Positions 1 to 7,589 of a stretch of 64,000 bases of DNA are shown in pieces (within the stretch, counting starts at the first letter, position 1; every line of letters starts with the position of its first letter). The position numbers and the translations under genes are program-made. The notes under the pieces were generated by a model. It saw nothing but the letters and a program-made list of their open reading frames with translations. It did no database searches and was not told the DNA's origin. The stretch is from Thalassococcus halodurans (GTDB taxonomy: Bacteria > Pseudomonadota > Alphaproteobacteria > Rhodobacterales > Rhodobacteraceae): positions 374,501 through 438,500 of the forward strand of contig NZ_FNUZ01000002.1 of NCBI RefSeq assembly GCF_900108225.1, written 5' to 3'.

Positions 1-201
1 ATCGTTGTTGTTGCCTAACGGCTGAGCGATCGGCTCAAAACTTTCCGCTGTCTGAGGCTTCTTTTCTTTTTTGACCGAAAAGGGGTCGTTTTTTAGCAAG
101 TTACGTGTTTGTTTCTCAGGCAGGTGCGGAACTCGGCCTGAAGAACCGCGTTTTTAGCCAAGGCTGTCCCTTCCAACTTCGAGACTGAAAAGCGAGCAAA
201 C
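1..201. other. Upstream non-coding region with possible terminators
   Basis: No complete gene is visible here. Frame 1 is open from base 1 to a TAA at 16-18, so the first bases could be the tail of a rightward gene outside the window, but five codons are too few to identify it. A 5-bp stem (TGAGC 23-27 / GCTCA 33-37) and a weak 4-bp stem (GACC 73-76 / GGTC 84-87) followed by six T (89-94) could end such a gene. The rest presumably carries the promoter of the MFS gene, but I see no convincing -35/-10 pair. Confidence 0.35.
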
Positions 202-1476
202 ATGATCACGGTTTTGCGCAACTCATGGCCACTTCTGCTGGGCGTTATGCTTCTTATGCTGGGCAACGGCCTTCAGAGTTCGCTGCTGGGTGTTCGCGGT
301 GAAACCGCCGGATTTTCCGCGGTCGAGATGTCGTTCATCATGTCTGCCTATTTCGTCGGTTTTATGATTTCGTCCCGTGTGACGCCGATCATGATCCGCC
401 GTGTGGGCCATGTCCGCGTGTTCGCCGCACTGGCGTCGTTTATTTCCGCTGTGATCATCCTTTATCCTGCTGTGCCGCACCCGCTGGCTTGGATTCTGGG
501 GCGCGTGTGGATCGGGTTCTGCTTTTGCGGTGTGTATGTGACGGCGGAAAGCTGGCTGAACAATGCCGCCACCAATGAAACCCGTGGTCAGTCGTTGTCG
601 CTGTATATGATCGTCCAGATGGTGGGCATTATCGCGGCGCAGGGGCTTTTGAACATTCCCGATCCGTCCGGCTTCTTGCTGTTCGTTATTCCGTCGGTTC
701 TGGTTTCGGTGTCTTTCGCGCCGATCCTGCTGGCCGTGTCACCGACGCCCGCGTTCGATGCGACCAAGCCGATGAAGTTGAGCGATCTGTTCCGCAAATC
801 GCCACTGGGCTGTGTGGGCATGTTGCTGTCGGGAAGTGTGTTCGCGGCCCAGTTCGGCATGAGCGCCGTATTCGGCGCGCAGGCTGGCTTGAACGTTCAG
901 CAAATCTCGATCTTTGTGGCCGCGTTTTATGTCGGCGCACTGGTGTTCCAGTTTCCAATCGGCTGGCTGTCGGACCGGTCGGATCGCCGTGTCCTGATCG
1001 GGGCCGTTTCCGGTATCGGTGCCATGGCGGCCTTTATCGCGACGTTCTTCAGTACCGAATTCTATCTGATCGTGCTTGCAGCCTTCTTTATGGGGGGCAT
1101 GGGCAACCCGCTTTATGCCTTGCTGATTGCGCACACGAATGACTTTCTTGAGCCCGAAGATATGGCCAGCGCGTCCGGTGGCTTGTTGTTTATCAACGGT
1201 CTAGGTGCTGTGGCGGGTCCGGTTGTCACGGGTGTCGCGATGGAACGTTTCGGACCGCAGGCGTTTTTCCTGCTGTTTGCCATTCCTCTGTTCATGCTGG
1301 CAGCTTACGCGATCTGGCGTATGACGCGCCGTCCGGCCATCTCTTCGGACGACACGGGCGTGTTCGCACCCATGTCGCCCACAGGTACGGTCGTTGCGAT
1401 GGAATTTGCACAGGAATACGCAACCGAGGCTGCTGAAATTGCGGCCGAGGAAGAGGCGCAAAACACCGGAACGTAA
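202..1476 (+). CDS. MFS transporter (YcaD-like)
   Basis: This is a 424-residue polytopic inner-membrane protein of the major facilitator superfamily with about twelve hydrophobic segments. The motif-A-like loop between TM2 and TM3 (SRVTPIMIRRVGHVRV) and its counterpart in the second half (GWLSDRSDRRVLIG) mark the two six-helix halves. Length and pattern fit the YcaD-like small-molecule transporters of alphaproteobacteria. The acidic C-terminal tail, rich in Glu and Ala, is cytoplasmic by the usual topology. The substrate cannot be read from sequence. The ATG has only a weak purine stretch upstream (GAAAAGCGAG). A hairpin follows 16 bases after the stop, so the gene is probably transcribed separately from the DUF924 gene. 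Confidence 0.85.
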   Translation: MITVLRNSWPLLLGVMLLMLGNGLQSSLLGVRGETAGFSAVEMSFIMSAYFVGFMISSRVTPIMIRRVGHVRVFAALASFISAVIILYPAVPHPLAWILGRVWIGFCFCGVYVTAESWLNNAATNETRGQSLSLYMIVQMVGIIAAQGLLNIPDPSGFLLFVIPSVLVSVSFAPILLAVSPTPAFDATKPMKLSDLFRKSPLGCVGMLLSGSVFAAQFGMSAVFGAQAGLNVQQISIFVAAFYVGALVFQFPIGWLSDRSDRRVLIGAVSGIGAMAAFIATFFSTEFYLIVLAAFFMGGMGNPLYALLIAHTNDFLEPEDMASASGGLLFINGLGAVAGPVVTGVAMERFGPQAFFLLFAIPLFMLAAYAIWRMTRRPAISSDDTGVFAPMSPTGTVVAMEFAQEYATEAAEIAAEEEAQNTGT

Positions 1477-1492
1477 CATTTTCACGACACTG

Positions 1493-1513
1493 AAAAATCA
1501 CGACATGATTTTT
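1493..1513 (+). terminator. Hairpin after the MFS gene
   Basis: A perfect 8-bp inverted repeat, AAAAATCA (1493-1500) and TGATTTTT (1506-1513), encloses the loop CGACA. The T-rich 3' arm makes it a plausible intrinsic terminator, although the stem is AT-rich and therefore weak. Confidence 0.5.
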
Positions 1514-1582
1514 GATTGTGATTTCATCCCAGGGTGATGCACCATTTTCATTGAGCGGTGGCACATGTGTGGAGGAAAGCTT

Positions 1583-2161
1583 GTGTTGGTGGGGCCTGAT
1601 GAAATTTTGAAGTTCTGGTTGGACGATGTCGACCAGAAACAGTGGTACATCCAGGATGATGATCTGGATCGGAAAATCGTCGAAAAGTTCGAGGCAACCT
1701 GGAACGAAGCGATGGAGGGCAGCTGGGGTCTTTGGCTGACGTATCCATCGGGCGCTTTGGCCTACATCATTTTGACGGATCAGTTCCCGCGCAACATGTT
1801 CCGTGACAGTGCCAAGGCCTTTTCTTCCGACAAGATGGCGCTGGCGGTGGCCAAGCAGGCCATCCATCGCGGCTGGGATTTGAAGATCGACGAACCGGCG
1901 CGGCAGTTCTTTTATCTTCCGCTGATGCATTCGGAAAACCTGTGCGATCAGGAACGCTGCATTCGTTTGATGAAAGAACGGATGCCGGAAACCGGCGAAA
2001 GCAACCTGATCCACGCCAAAGCGCATCGTGAAGTCATTCGCCTGTTCGGTCGGTTCCCGTACCGGAACGAAGCCTTGGACCGCCAGATGACGGAAAGCGA
2101 ACAAGCCTACGTCGATGAAGGCGGCTACGGCAGCACCTTGCGGGCGCTTCAGAGCGCCTAA
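1583..2161 (+). CDS. DUF924 family protein
   Basis: This cytoplasmic protein of about 192 residues belongs to the DUF924 family of all-helical, TPR-like proteins of unknown function. Family hallmarks include VGPDEILKFW at the N-terminus, a FDxxIxxxF-like helix (DLDRKIVEKFEATW), the ILTDQFPRNMFR segment and a conserved ALDRxMTESE-like C-terminal part. An in-frame ATG lies at 1565, but it precedes the strong Shine-Dalgarno GGAGGA (1571-1576), so translation most likely starts at the GTG at 1583 (6-base spacer) or the TTG at 1586. The gene lies 68 bases before lpdA and may be co-transcribed with it; that neighbour does not by itself define a function. Confidence 0.8.
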   Translation: MLVGPDEILKFWLDDVDQKQWYIQDDDLDRKIVEKFEATWNEAMEGSWGLWLTYPSGALAYIILTDQFPRNMFRDSAKAFSSDKMALAVAKQAIHRGWDLKIDEPARQFFYLPLMHSENLCDQERCIRLMKERMPETGESNLIHAKAHREVIRLFGRFPYRNEALDRQMTESEQAYVDEGGYGSTLRALQSA

Positions 2162-2229
2162 CGCACAGGTTTGGCATTGCGCCTCGCGACCAAAGTATTA
2201 GCCTGATCCGAAAGGGTCAGGAGGCAGCA

Positions 2230-3621
2230 ATGGCAGAAAAGTTCGACATGATCGTGATCGGCGCGGGACCGGGTGGCTATGTGTGCGCCATCCGCGGCGC
2301 GCAGCTTGGTTTGAAGGTTGCCGTTGTCGAGCGTGAACACCTTGGCGGGATCTGTCTGAACTGGGGCTGTATCCCGACCAAAGCCATGCTGCGGTCTTCT
2401 GAAGTGTTCCATTTGATGAAGACGGCCAAAGATTTCGGTCTTAGTGCGTCCGGTGTTGATTATGACATGGACGCCATTGTCAAACGCAGCCGCAAAATCG
2501 CGAAACAGCTGAATTCGGGCGTCGGGCACCTTCTGAAAAAGAACAAGGTCACGACGATCATGGGCGAAGCGCGTCTGGCGGGCCCGGGCCAAGTGGCCGT
2601 GAAGGGCGCGGACAGCGAGCAAGTGCTGGAGGCCGCAAATATCGTTCTGGCCACCGGGGCGCGGGCGCGGGACCTTCCGGGGCTTGAGGCCGATGGCGAT
2701 CGTGTCTGGTCCTACAAACACGCCCTTACACCGCCCCATATGCCCAAAAAGCTTTTGGTTCTGGGATCAGGCGCGATTGGTGTGGAATTCGCCAGTTTCT
2801 ACAACACGCTTGGTGCCGACGTGACTGTTGTTGAGGTGCAGGATCGTATTCTGCCCGTCGAAGATGCCGAGGTCTCGGCCTTTGCCAAAAAGGCGTTCCA
2901 ATCCCAAGGCATGCGTATTCTGGAAAAGACCTTGGTCGAGAAGGTTGATCGTTCCAAAGACGGCATCGTAGCGACGCTGACGCAGGATGGCGCATCCACA
3001 ACAGAAGAGTTCGATACCATGATCTCGGCTGTGGGGATTGTCGGGAATGTTGAAGGTTTGGGGCTGGAAGAGGCCGGTATCAATGTTGATCGCACCCATG
3101 TTGTGACCGACCCGTATTGTCGGACGGGTGTTGAAGGCGTTTTTGCCATCGGCGATCTCGCTGGCGCACCGTGGTTGGCGCATAAGGCCAGCCACGAAGG
3201 TGTTATGGTTGCCGAACTCATCGCCGGACAATCGCCGCATCCTGTTGATCCCAAGTCGATTGCGGGCTGCACCTACTGCCATCCCCAAGTGGCAAGCGTG
3301 GGGCTGACCGAGGCACAGGCCAAAGAAGAAGGCTATGACATCCGTGTGGGGCGCTTCCCCTATGTTGGAAACGGCAAGGCCATTGCATTAGGAGCCGGTG
3401 ACGGATTCATCAAAACGGTTTTTGACGCCAAAACGGGTGCATTGCTCGGTGCGCATATGGTCGGGGCCGAAGTGACTGAGCTGATCCAAGGCTATGTAAT
3501 CGGACAAAAGCTTGAGACGACCGAACAGGATCTGATGGAAACCATTTTCCCGCATCCGACCTTGTCCGAGATGATGCATGAAAGTGTTCTGGACGCTTGG
3601 GGCCGCGCGCTTCACTTTTAG
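2230..3621 (+). CDS. lpdA: Dihydrolipoyl dehydrogenase (E3)
   Basis: This is the FAD-containing E3 subunit of 2-oxo acid dehydrogenase complexes; it reoxidises dihydrolipoyl groups with NAD+. The 463 residues show the FAD dinucleotide fold GAGPGGYVCA at residues 11-20, the redox-active disulfide in GGICLNWGCIPTKA (Cys42 and Cys47), the NAD-binding GSGAIGVEFASF near residue 180, the second FAD segment AIGDLAG near residue 310 and the C-terminal active-site FPHPTLSE of the partner subunit. Length is typical. An AGGAGG-like Shine-Dalgarno (GTCAGGAGGCAGCA) precedes the ATG. The E1 and E2 genes are not in the window, so I cannot say which complex it serves. Confidence 0.97.
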   Translation: MAEKFDMIVIGAGPGGYVCAIRGAQLGLKVAVVEREHLGGICLNWGCIPTKAMLRSSEVFHLMKTAKDFGLSASGVDYDMDAIVKRSRKIAKQLNSGVGHLLKKNKVTTIMGEARLAGPGQVAVKGADSEQVLEAANIVLATGARARDLPGLEADGDRVWSYKHALTPPHMPKKLLVLGSGAIGVEFASFYNTLGADVTVVEVQDRILPVEDAEVSAFAKKAFQSQGMRILEKTLVEKVDRSKDGIVATLTQDGASTTEEFDTMISAVGIVGNVEGLGLEEAGINVDRTHVVTDPYCRTGVEGVFAIGDLAGAPWLAHKASHEGVMVAELIAGQSPHPVDPKSIAGCTYCHPQVASVGLTEAQAKEEGYDIRVGRFPYVGNGKAIALGAGDGFIKTVFDAKTGALLGAHMVGAEVTELIQGYVIGQKLETTEQDLMETIFPHPTLSEMMHESVLDAWGRALHF

Positions 3622-3649
3622 GGATGTGTGAAGGGAGAAGGGATTGTTC

Positions 3650-3691
3650 AGCTCTGGTGCCATCAAGGGGGGGCTGCGTGACACCAGAGCT
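3650..3691 (+). terminator. Long-loop hairpin after lpdA
   Basis: A perfect 10-bp inverted repeat, AGCTCTGGTG (3650-3659) and CACCAGAGCT (3682-3691), encloses a 22-base G-rich loop and sits 28 bases after the lpdA stop. No long T-run follows. It may be an RNA 3'-end hairpin for lpdA. Bases 3692-3818, between it and the converging HD gene, show no other feature I can support. Confidence 0.5.
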
Positions 3692-3818
3692 TGTTAGAAC
3701 AATACTGAGTACCTTACTTATGCTAACAAGCATGAAGCGAAGGGCGTCCTGAATAAATATCACATAAGGATAGTCAGCTTGCGCAAACGGCGTGTTGCTA
3801 AGTATTTGTTTGGTAAAT

Positions 3819-4988
3819 CTATTTTTCGGATGACGCTACGTTAACGACAAACCATTCCTCAACCTTTGGGGATAACCACCTCCAAAGAGTAGGTGCGCCA
3901 GACGCGATTTTCGGGGCGACTCGAGCGTGGAAGACATCCAGTGTCACGTTGAAATCCCGCCATGACACGCCGTCAGACATCAGGTTCTGCATGGGCGGCT
4001 GCAATCGGTCCAGAGATTTGGCAAATCGCGCTTCGGGCGTTTCAATGGCTTCGAATTCATTCCAAATGTCAAAGAAACGTTGGCCGATAGGCTCTGGCAG
4101 CAGCCCGAAGATACGCTCGGCAGCCCGGATTTCGTCTTGTGCCTGCTGATCGGCGTTTCCATCGCCGAAAACCGGCACGTCGCCGGCATCGATTTCTACC
4201 AGGTCATGCAAGATCAGCATTTCGATCAGCCGAAGAAGATCAACACTGTCTTCTGCATGTTCGGCCAGAACCAAGGCGTACAGCGCCAGATGCCAGCTGT
4301 GTTCGGCGGAATTTTCATACCTCGAGGCATCACAAAGCGTGGTCGCACGGGTCACGGTTTTCAGGCGATCGGCTTCGGACAGGAACAGCTTTCGTTGAAC
4401 AAAATCAGAGTGTTCCAACTCATTCCTGAGAATTCTGTTCAGGGCGTATTCAAATGCCTCTGGCCATTCATGTGCCAATCTCTTGGCGCGGCCTTCGGTC
4501 AAGGTGTGATGCGCGATTGGGATGTGTGCCGGTTCCATCACCGGCGCGTCGGAAACTTGAATTATGGGCTGTAAGTGATCAAGTTGCTTTGCAAAAATGG
4601 CGTCGGGTGTCTGGCGGTTCTCGAATTCGATCCACAGGTCGTAGAAATACTGGCCTTGGTCGTCTGGCAGTAGTCCGAAGATACGTTGTGCGGCGGCGTG
4701 TTCGGTCCGGGCGTGCTGATCGGCATCATGACTTTGCCAAACGGGCATGTCGCCTGCATCGATTTCGACCAGATCATGCAACAACAGCATTGTGATAACG
4801 CGAAGAATATCAGTGCCTTCTGGCGCGTCATTCGCGTGGGTCATGGCGTAAAGGCACAAATGCCAACTGTGTTCGCCCACATTTTCGGGGCGGCTGAGGT
4901 CCATCAGGACGTTCGATCGATCAATGGATTTCAGCTTATCCGCCTCAACCAAAAACGCCATTTGCTGGTCAAGGCGGGATAAACTCAT
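3819..4988 (-). CDS. Tandem HD-domain phosphohydrolase (two YfbR/HDDC2-like domains)
   Basis: The 389-residue protein consists of two homologous halves, about residues 1-195 and 196-389. Each carries a complete HD metal-binding set: a first His in EHSWHL, then HDLVEIDAGD, then a downstream Asp in the FAKxLDxLQP helix. Single-domain homologues of the YfbR/HDDC2 type are about 190 residues and act as 5'-deoxynucleotidases or related phosphohydrolases, so this is a head-to-tail duplication fused in one chain. Both halves keep their metal ligands, so both may be active; YfbR is a dimer, and the fusion could be a built-in pseudodimer. The start overlaps the stop of the 78-aa gene by four bases (ATGA), so the two are translationally coupled. 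The nucleotide substrate is inferred from the family only. Confidence 0.85.
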   Translation of the reverse strand: MSLSRLDQQMAFLVEADKLKSIDRSNVLMDLSRPENVGEHSWHLCLYAMTHANDAPEGTDILRVITMLLLHDLVEIDAGDMPVWQSHDADQHARTEHAAAQRIFGLLPDDQGQYFYDLWIEFENRQTPDAIFAKQLDHLQPIIQVSDAPVMEPAHIPIAHHTLTEGRAKRLAHEWPEAFEYALNRILRNELEHSDFVQRKLFLSEADRLKTVTRATTLCDASRYENSAEHSWHLALYALVLAEHAEDSVDLLRLIEMLILHDLVEIDAGDVPVFGDGNADQQAQDEIRAAERIFGLLPEPIGQRFFDIWNEFEAIETPEARFAKSLDRLQPPMQNLMSDGVSWRDFNVTLDVFHARVAPKIASGAPTLWRWLSPKVEEWFVVNVASSEK

Positions 4989-5221
4989 TCCGGCAATTCG
5001 CCTCTGGCGGCCTTCTTGACGTAATCGAGCAAGAACTCGCGTCCGCGACGTTCGGCAAGCCGCACGCGAACGTTGGTCAGGTAGGCCTCTTCCAAGGTGG
5101 TCGAGGCCGCTGCGATGACTTTCCCGACTTCGACATAAAGACGGTCGTCGCCAAGTTTATCCATCGCTTTGATGGTGTCCTTGGCCAGACTGTCTGCAAG
5201 ATCGTCGATGAAAGACGCCAT
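4985..5221 (-). CDS. Small helical protein of unknown function (78 aa)
   Basis: A 78-residue cytoplasmic protein, predicted helical, with charged termini, no Cys, and a central amphipathic stretch ending LLDYVKKAARGELPE. I do not recognise a named family. It lies between the alpha/beta hydrolase (9-base gap) and the tandem HD gene (4-base overlap), so it is the middle cistron of a three-gene leftward operon. No enzymatic motif is visible; a role as an accessory to one neighbour is only a guess. Confidence 0.75.
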   Translation of the reverse strand: MASFIDDLADSLAKDTIKAMDKLGDDRLYVEVGKVIAAASTTLEEAYLTNVRVRLAERRGREFLLDYVKKAARGELPE

Positions 5222-5230
5222 GTGTCTGCC

Positions 5231-5884
5231 TTATCGTGTGGTTTCCGTCAGGCGGCGCTTCACATAGCCGGTGACCGTATCGATCATCGTGTCCATGTGC
5301 GGCTCTTCAAAGAAATGGCCCGATCCCTGAATTTCTTCGTGGGTGATCGTGATGCCTTTCTGTTCCTTCAGCTTATTCACCAAGGCGACAGTATCTGCCG
5401 GCGGCGCCACGCGGTCGCCGCTGCCGTTGATGATCAGACCCGAAGACGGGCAGGGTGCCAGGAACGAGAAGTCGTACATGTTCGCGGGCGGCGATACGGA
5501 AACGAATCCTGTGATCTCGGGGCGGCGCATCAGCAACTGCATACCGATCCACGCACCGAACGAAAAGCCTGCGACCCAGCAATGCTTGGAGCTGTTGTTC
5601 ATCGACTGAAGGTAGTCCAGCGCCGCTGCCGCATCAGACAGCTCGCCAACACCCTGATCGTATTCGCCCTGGCTGCGACCGACACCGCGGAAGTTAAAGC
5701 GAAGAACCGTGAAGCCCATGTTATAAAAGGCATAATGCAGGTTGTAGACAACCTTGTTGTTCATCGTGCCGCCGAACTGCGGGTGCGGATGAAGAACGAT
5801 TGCAATCGGCGCATCGCGATCTTTTTGCGGGTGGTAACGGCCTTCTAGGCGGCCTTCGGGTCCTGGAAAAATGACCTCGGGCAT
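5231..5884 (-). CDS. Alpha/beta hydrolase
   Basis: A 217-residue cytoplasmic serine hydrolase of the alpha/beta fold. The oxyanion-side HPHPQFGGTMNNK sits near residue 37, the nucleophile elbow GFSFGAW near residue 109 and the likely catalytic His in GSGHFFEE near residue 195; an Asp lies in NGSGDRVAP. It belongs to the small dienelactone-hydrolase-like group commonly annotated only as alpha/beta hydrolase. A GTG at 5917 would extend it by 11 residues but lacks a ribosome-binding site. The ATG at 5884 gives the usual family start MPEVIFPGPEGRLEG and has AAGGAG upstream, so I chose it. It heads the leftward operon and is divergent from iscR; the iron-type operators between them could affect it. 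Confidence 0.85.
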   Translation of the reverse strand: MPEVIFPGPEGRLEGRYHPQKDRDAPIAIVLHPHPQFGGTMNNKVVYNLHYAFYNMGFTVLRFNFRGVGRSQGEYDQGVGELSDAAAALDYLQSMNNSSKHCWVAGFSFGAWIGMQLLMRRPEITGFVSVSPPANMYDFSFLAPCPSSGLIINGSGDRVAPPADTVALVNKLKEQKGITITHEEIQGSGHFFEEPHMDTMIDTVTGYVKRRLTETTR

Positions 5885-5925
5885 AGGGCGGTTCGCTCCT
5901 TCAAGGACGATATGCACGGGAATTG

Positions 5926-5943
5926 TTGACGAAATTCCTCAAG
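5926..5943 (+). promoter_or_regulatory. Candidate iron-responsive box upstream of iscR
   Basis: TTGACGAAATTCCTCAAG fits TGA-N9-TCA and resembles elements upstream of four other iron loci in this window (52396, 55233, 57536, 61856). Rhodobacterales are known to have a conserved iron-responsive motif read by IscR, so this could be autoregulation. Assignment to IscR is inference; a lone TGA-N9-TCA would also occur by chance. Confidence 0.45.
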
Positions 5944-5946
5944 CAC

Positions 5947-5963
5947 TTTAGAACGTTTCTAAA
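5947..5963. promoter_or_regulatory. Irr/ICE-like operator upstream of iscR
   Basis: A perfect 7-3-7 inverted repeat, TTTAGAA-CGT-TTCTAAA, lies 90 bases upstream of the iscR start. The sequence matches the iron control element bound by the haem-responsive regulator Irr in alphaproteobacteria. A near-identical element precedes dps (55852-55868), which supports a functional site. The regulator itself is not encoded in the window. Confidence 0.7.
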
Positions 5964-6053
5964 TCCGGCCAAGCCGGAAATCACGTAACGCAGATAGGCG
6001 GTTGAACGTTCAAGGTCAATCAGCCAGTGCATCAAGGCTAAGGGGGTGTTGCT

Positions 6054-6515
6054 ATGAAGCTGAGCACAAAAGGCCGATACGCCATGGTGGCGCTGGTCGA
6101 TATCGCCATGCAGCCCGAAGGTGATCTGGTGACGCTGTCAGACATTTCCAAGCGTCAGAGCGTGTCCTTGCCTTATCTTGAGCAGCTGTTCGTTAAACTG
6201 CGCCGCGCTGATCTGGTGCAATCTGTGCGCGGTCCGGGTGGCGGGTACAAACTGGCCCGCCCGACGACAGAAATCCGCGTGGTCGATATTTTGGCTGCGG
6301 TCGATGAGACCGTTGATGCAATGCACACCGGTGCCGGTGCGTCTGGTGGTCTGTCCGGCAGTAAAGCGCAGTCGTTGTCGAACCGCCTGTGGCAGGGCCT
6401 GTCGGCGCATGTCTATGTGTTCCTGCACCAGACTCGCCTTTCGGATGTTGTTGGTAACGCGATGGTGCCTTGTCCTGCGGTGCCGTCCTTGTTCGATATC
6501 GTCGATGAAGAGTAA
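6054..6515 (+). CDS. iscR: Rrf2-family Fe-S regulator IscR (single-cysteine type)
   Basis: A 153-residue winged-helix repressor that adjusts Fe-S assembly to iron and Fe-S status. The N-terminal part (MKLSTKGRYAMVALVDIA) and the wing VRGPGGGYKLARP near residues 58-70 are typical Rrf2/IscR. The three-cysteine cluster-binding loop of enterobacterial IscR is absent: residues about 91-106 carry Gly, Ser and Ala instead, and the only Cys is Cys140 near the C-terminus. The Rhodobacter sphaeroides IscR is known to be of this one-cysteine type. It heads the isc/suf operon; iscS begins inside its last codons. Two candidate operators lie 90-128 bases upstream. Confidence 0.93.
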   Translation: MKLSTKGRYAMVALVDIAMQPEGDLVTLSDISKRQSVSLPYLEQLFVKLRRADLVQSVRGPGGGYKLARPTTEIRVVDILAAVDETVDAMHTGAGASGGLSGSKAQSLSNRLWQGLSAHVYVFLHQTRLSDVVGNAMVPCPAVPSLFDIVDEE

Positions 6516-7554
6516 TCGCGCCTACCTTGATTGGAATGCGACCGCACCGCTGCGTCCCGCGGCGCGCGAGGCGATGATTTCGGCTATGGATGTGGTGGGA
6601 AACCCGTCGTCGGTCCATTCTGAAGGGCGCGAGGCCAAGCGTGTTATCGAAACCGCGCGTCGCCAGATTGCGACCGCTTTTGGCGCGGATGGGGCGGATG
6701 TTGTTTTCGTATCCGGCGCGACCGAGGCTGCGGCTTTGGCGTGCGCAGGACGCGGGCTGAAAGGCGCGGATGTCGAACATGACGCGGTCGCTGCGTGGAT
6801 CGATCCTGTTTTAAGCGTGTCCGAGCAGGGAATCGTCACGGTTGAAGCGCCCGATCAAACCGCGCTTCAGGCGGCTAATTCGGAAACCGGTGTGTTGCAG
6901 GATCTTCCCCAAGGTTTGGCGGTGGTCGATGCCACACAGGCCTTTGGTAAGATCCCGTTCGCCTTCAATTGGTGCGGGGCCACTATGGCGCTGATCTCGG
7001 CGCACAAACTGGGTGGGCCAAAGGGTATTGGCGCTTTGGTGATGAAGCGCGGCACCGATATCGCATCGCAAATCAAAGGTGGCGGTCAGGAGATGGGGCG
7101 TCGATCCGGCACCGAAAACCTGATTGGGATTGCCGGTTTTGGCGCTGCTGCAGAGGCAGCACAACGCGATCTGGATGCCGGAATTTGGGGCGAAGTTGAG
7201 AAACTTAGAAACGTTCTAGAAAATCTGATTGCAGACCGCGCGAAAGAAACTATTTTTATCGGGAAATCCAGTGCACGGCTTCCGAACACGTCATGTTTCG
7301 CGATTCCGGGCTGGAAGGGGGAAACGCAAGTCATGCAGATGGATCTGGCTGGCTTCGCGATCAGTGCGGGTAGTGCGTGTTCCTCTGGGAAAGTGAAAGC
7401 AAGCCGTGTGTTGACGGCAATGGGTTACGACGTTGCGACCGCCTCAAGCGCCATTCGGGTCAGCCTTGGGCCGCAAACGACAGAAGATGAAATCACGCGC
7501 TTTGCCGATGCATGGGCGCGTCAGTACGAAAAACACAAAGCACGCGCCGCCTAA
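6505..7554 (+). CDS. iscS: Cysteine desulfurase, NifS/IscS group
   Basis: A PLP enzyme of 349 residues that takes sulfur from cysteine for Fe-S cluster assembly. The PLP lysine is Lys168 in [10 protein letters not shown] and the persulfide Cys is Cys292 in [10 protein letters not shown], with the extended group I loop. The open frame continues far upstream, but the natural start is the ATG at 6505 ([18 protein letters not shown]), which overlaps the iscR stop by 11 bases. It is shorter than enterobacterial IscS (about 400), as usual for the alphaproteobacterial suf-operon enzyme. A second desulfurase, SufS, closes the same operon. An ICE-like sequence lies inside it at 7204-7220. Confidence 0.92.
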   Translation: MKSNRAYLDWNATAPLRPAAREAMISAMDVVGNPSSVHSEGREAKRVIETARRQIATAFGADGADVVFVSGATEAAALACAGRGLKGADVEHDAVAAWIDPVLSVSEQGIVTVEAPDQTALQAANSETGVLQDLPQGLAVVDATQAFGKIPFAFNWCGATMALISAHKLGGPKGIGALVMKRGTDIASQIKGGGQEMGRRSGTENLIGIAGFGAAAEAAQRDLDAGIWGEVEKLRNVLENLIADRAKETIFIGKSSARLPNTSCFAIPGWKGETQVMQMDLAGFAISAGSACSSGKVKASRVLTAMGYDVATASSAIRVSLGPQTTEDEITRFADAWARQYEKHKARAA

Positions 7555-7589
7555 GGTGGGTTGCTGATAATAAGATGGAAGGCTCTGAA

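Noticed and set aside
6178-6504. N-terminal extension of the cysteine desulfurase
   Set aside because: This part is iscR in another frame; homology and overlap place the real start at 6505.
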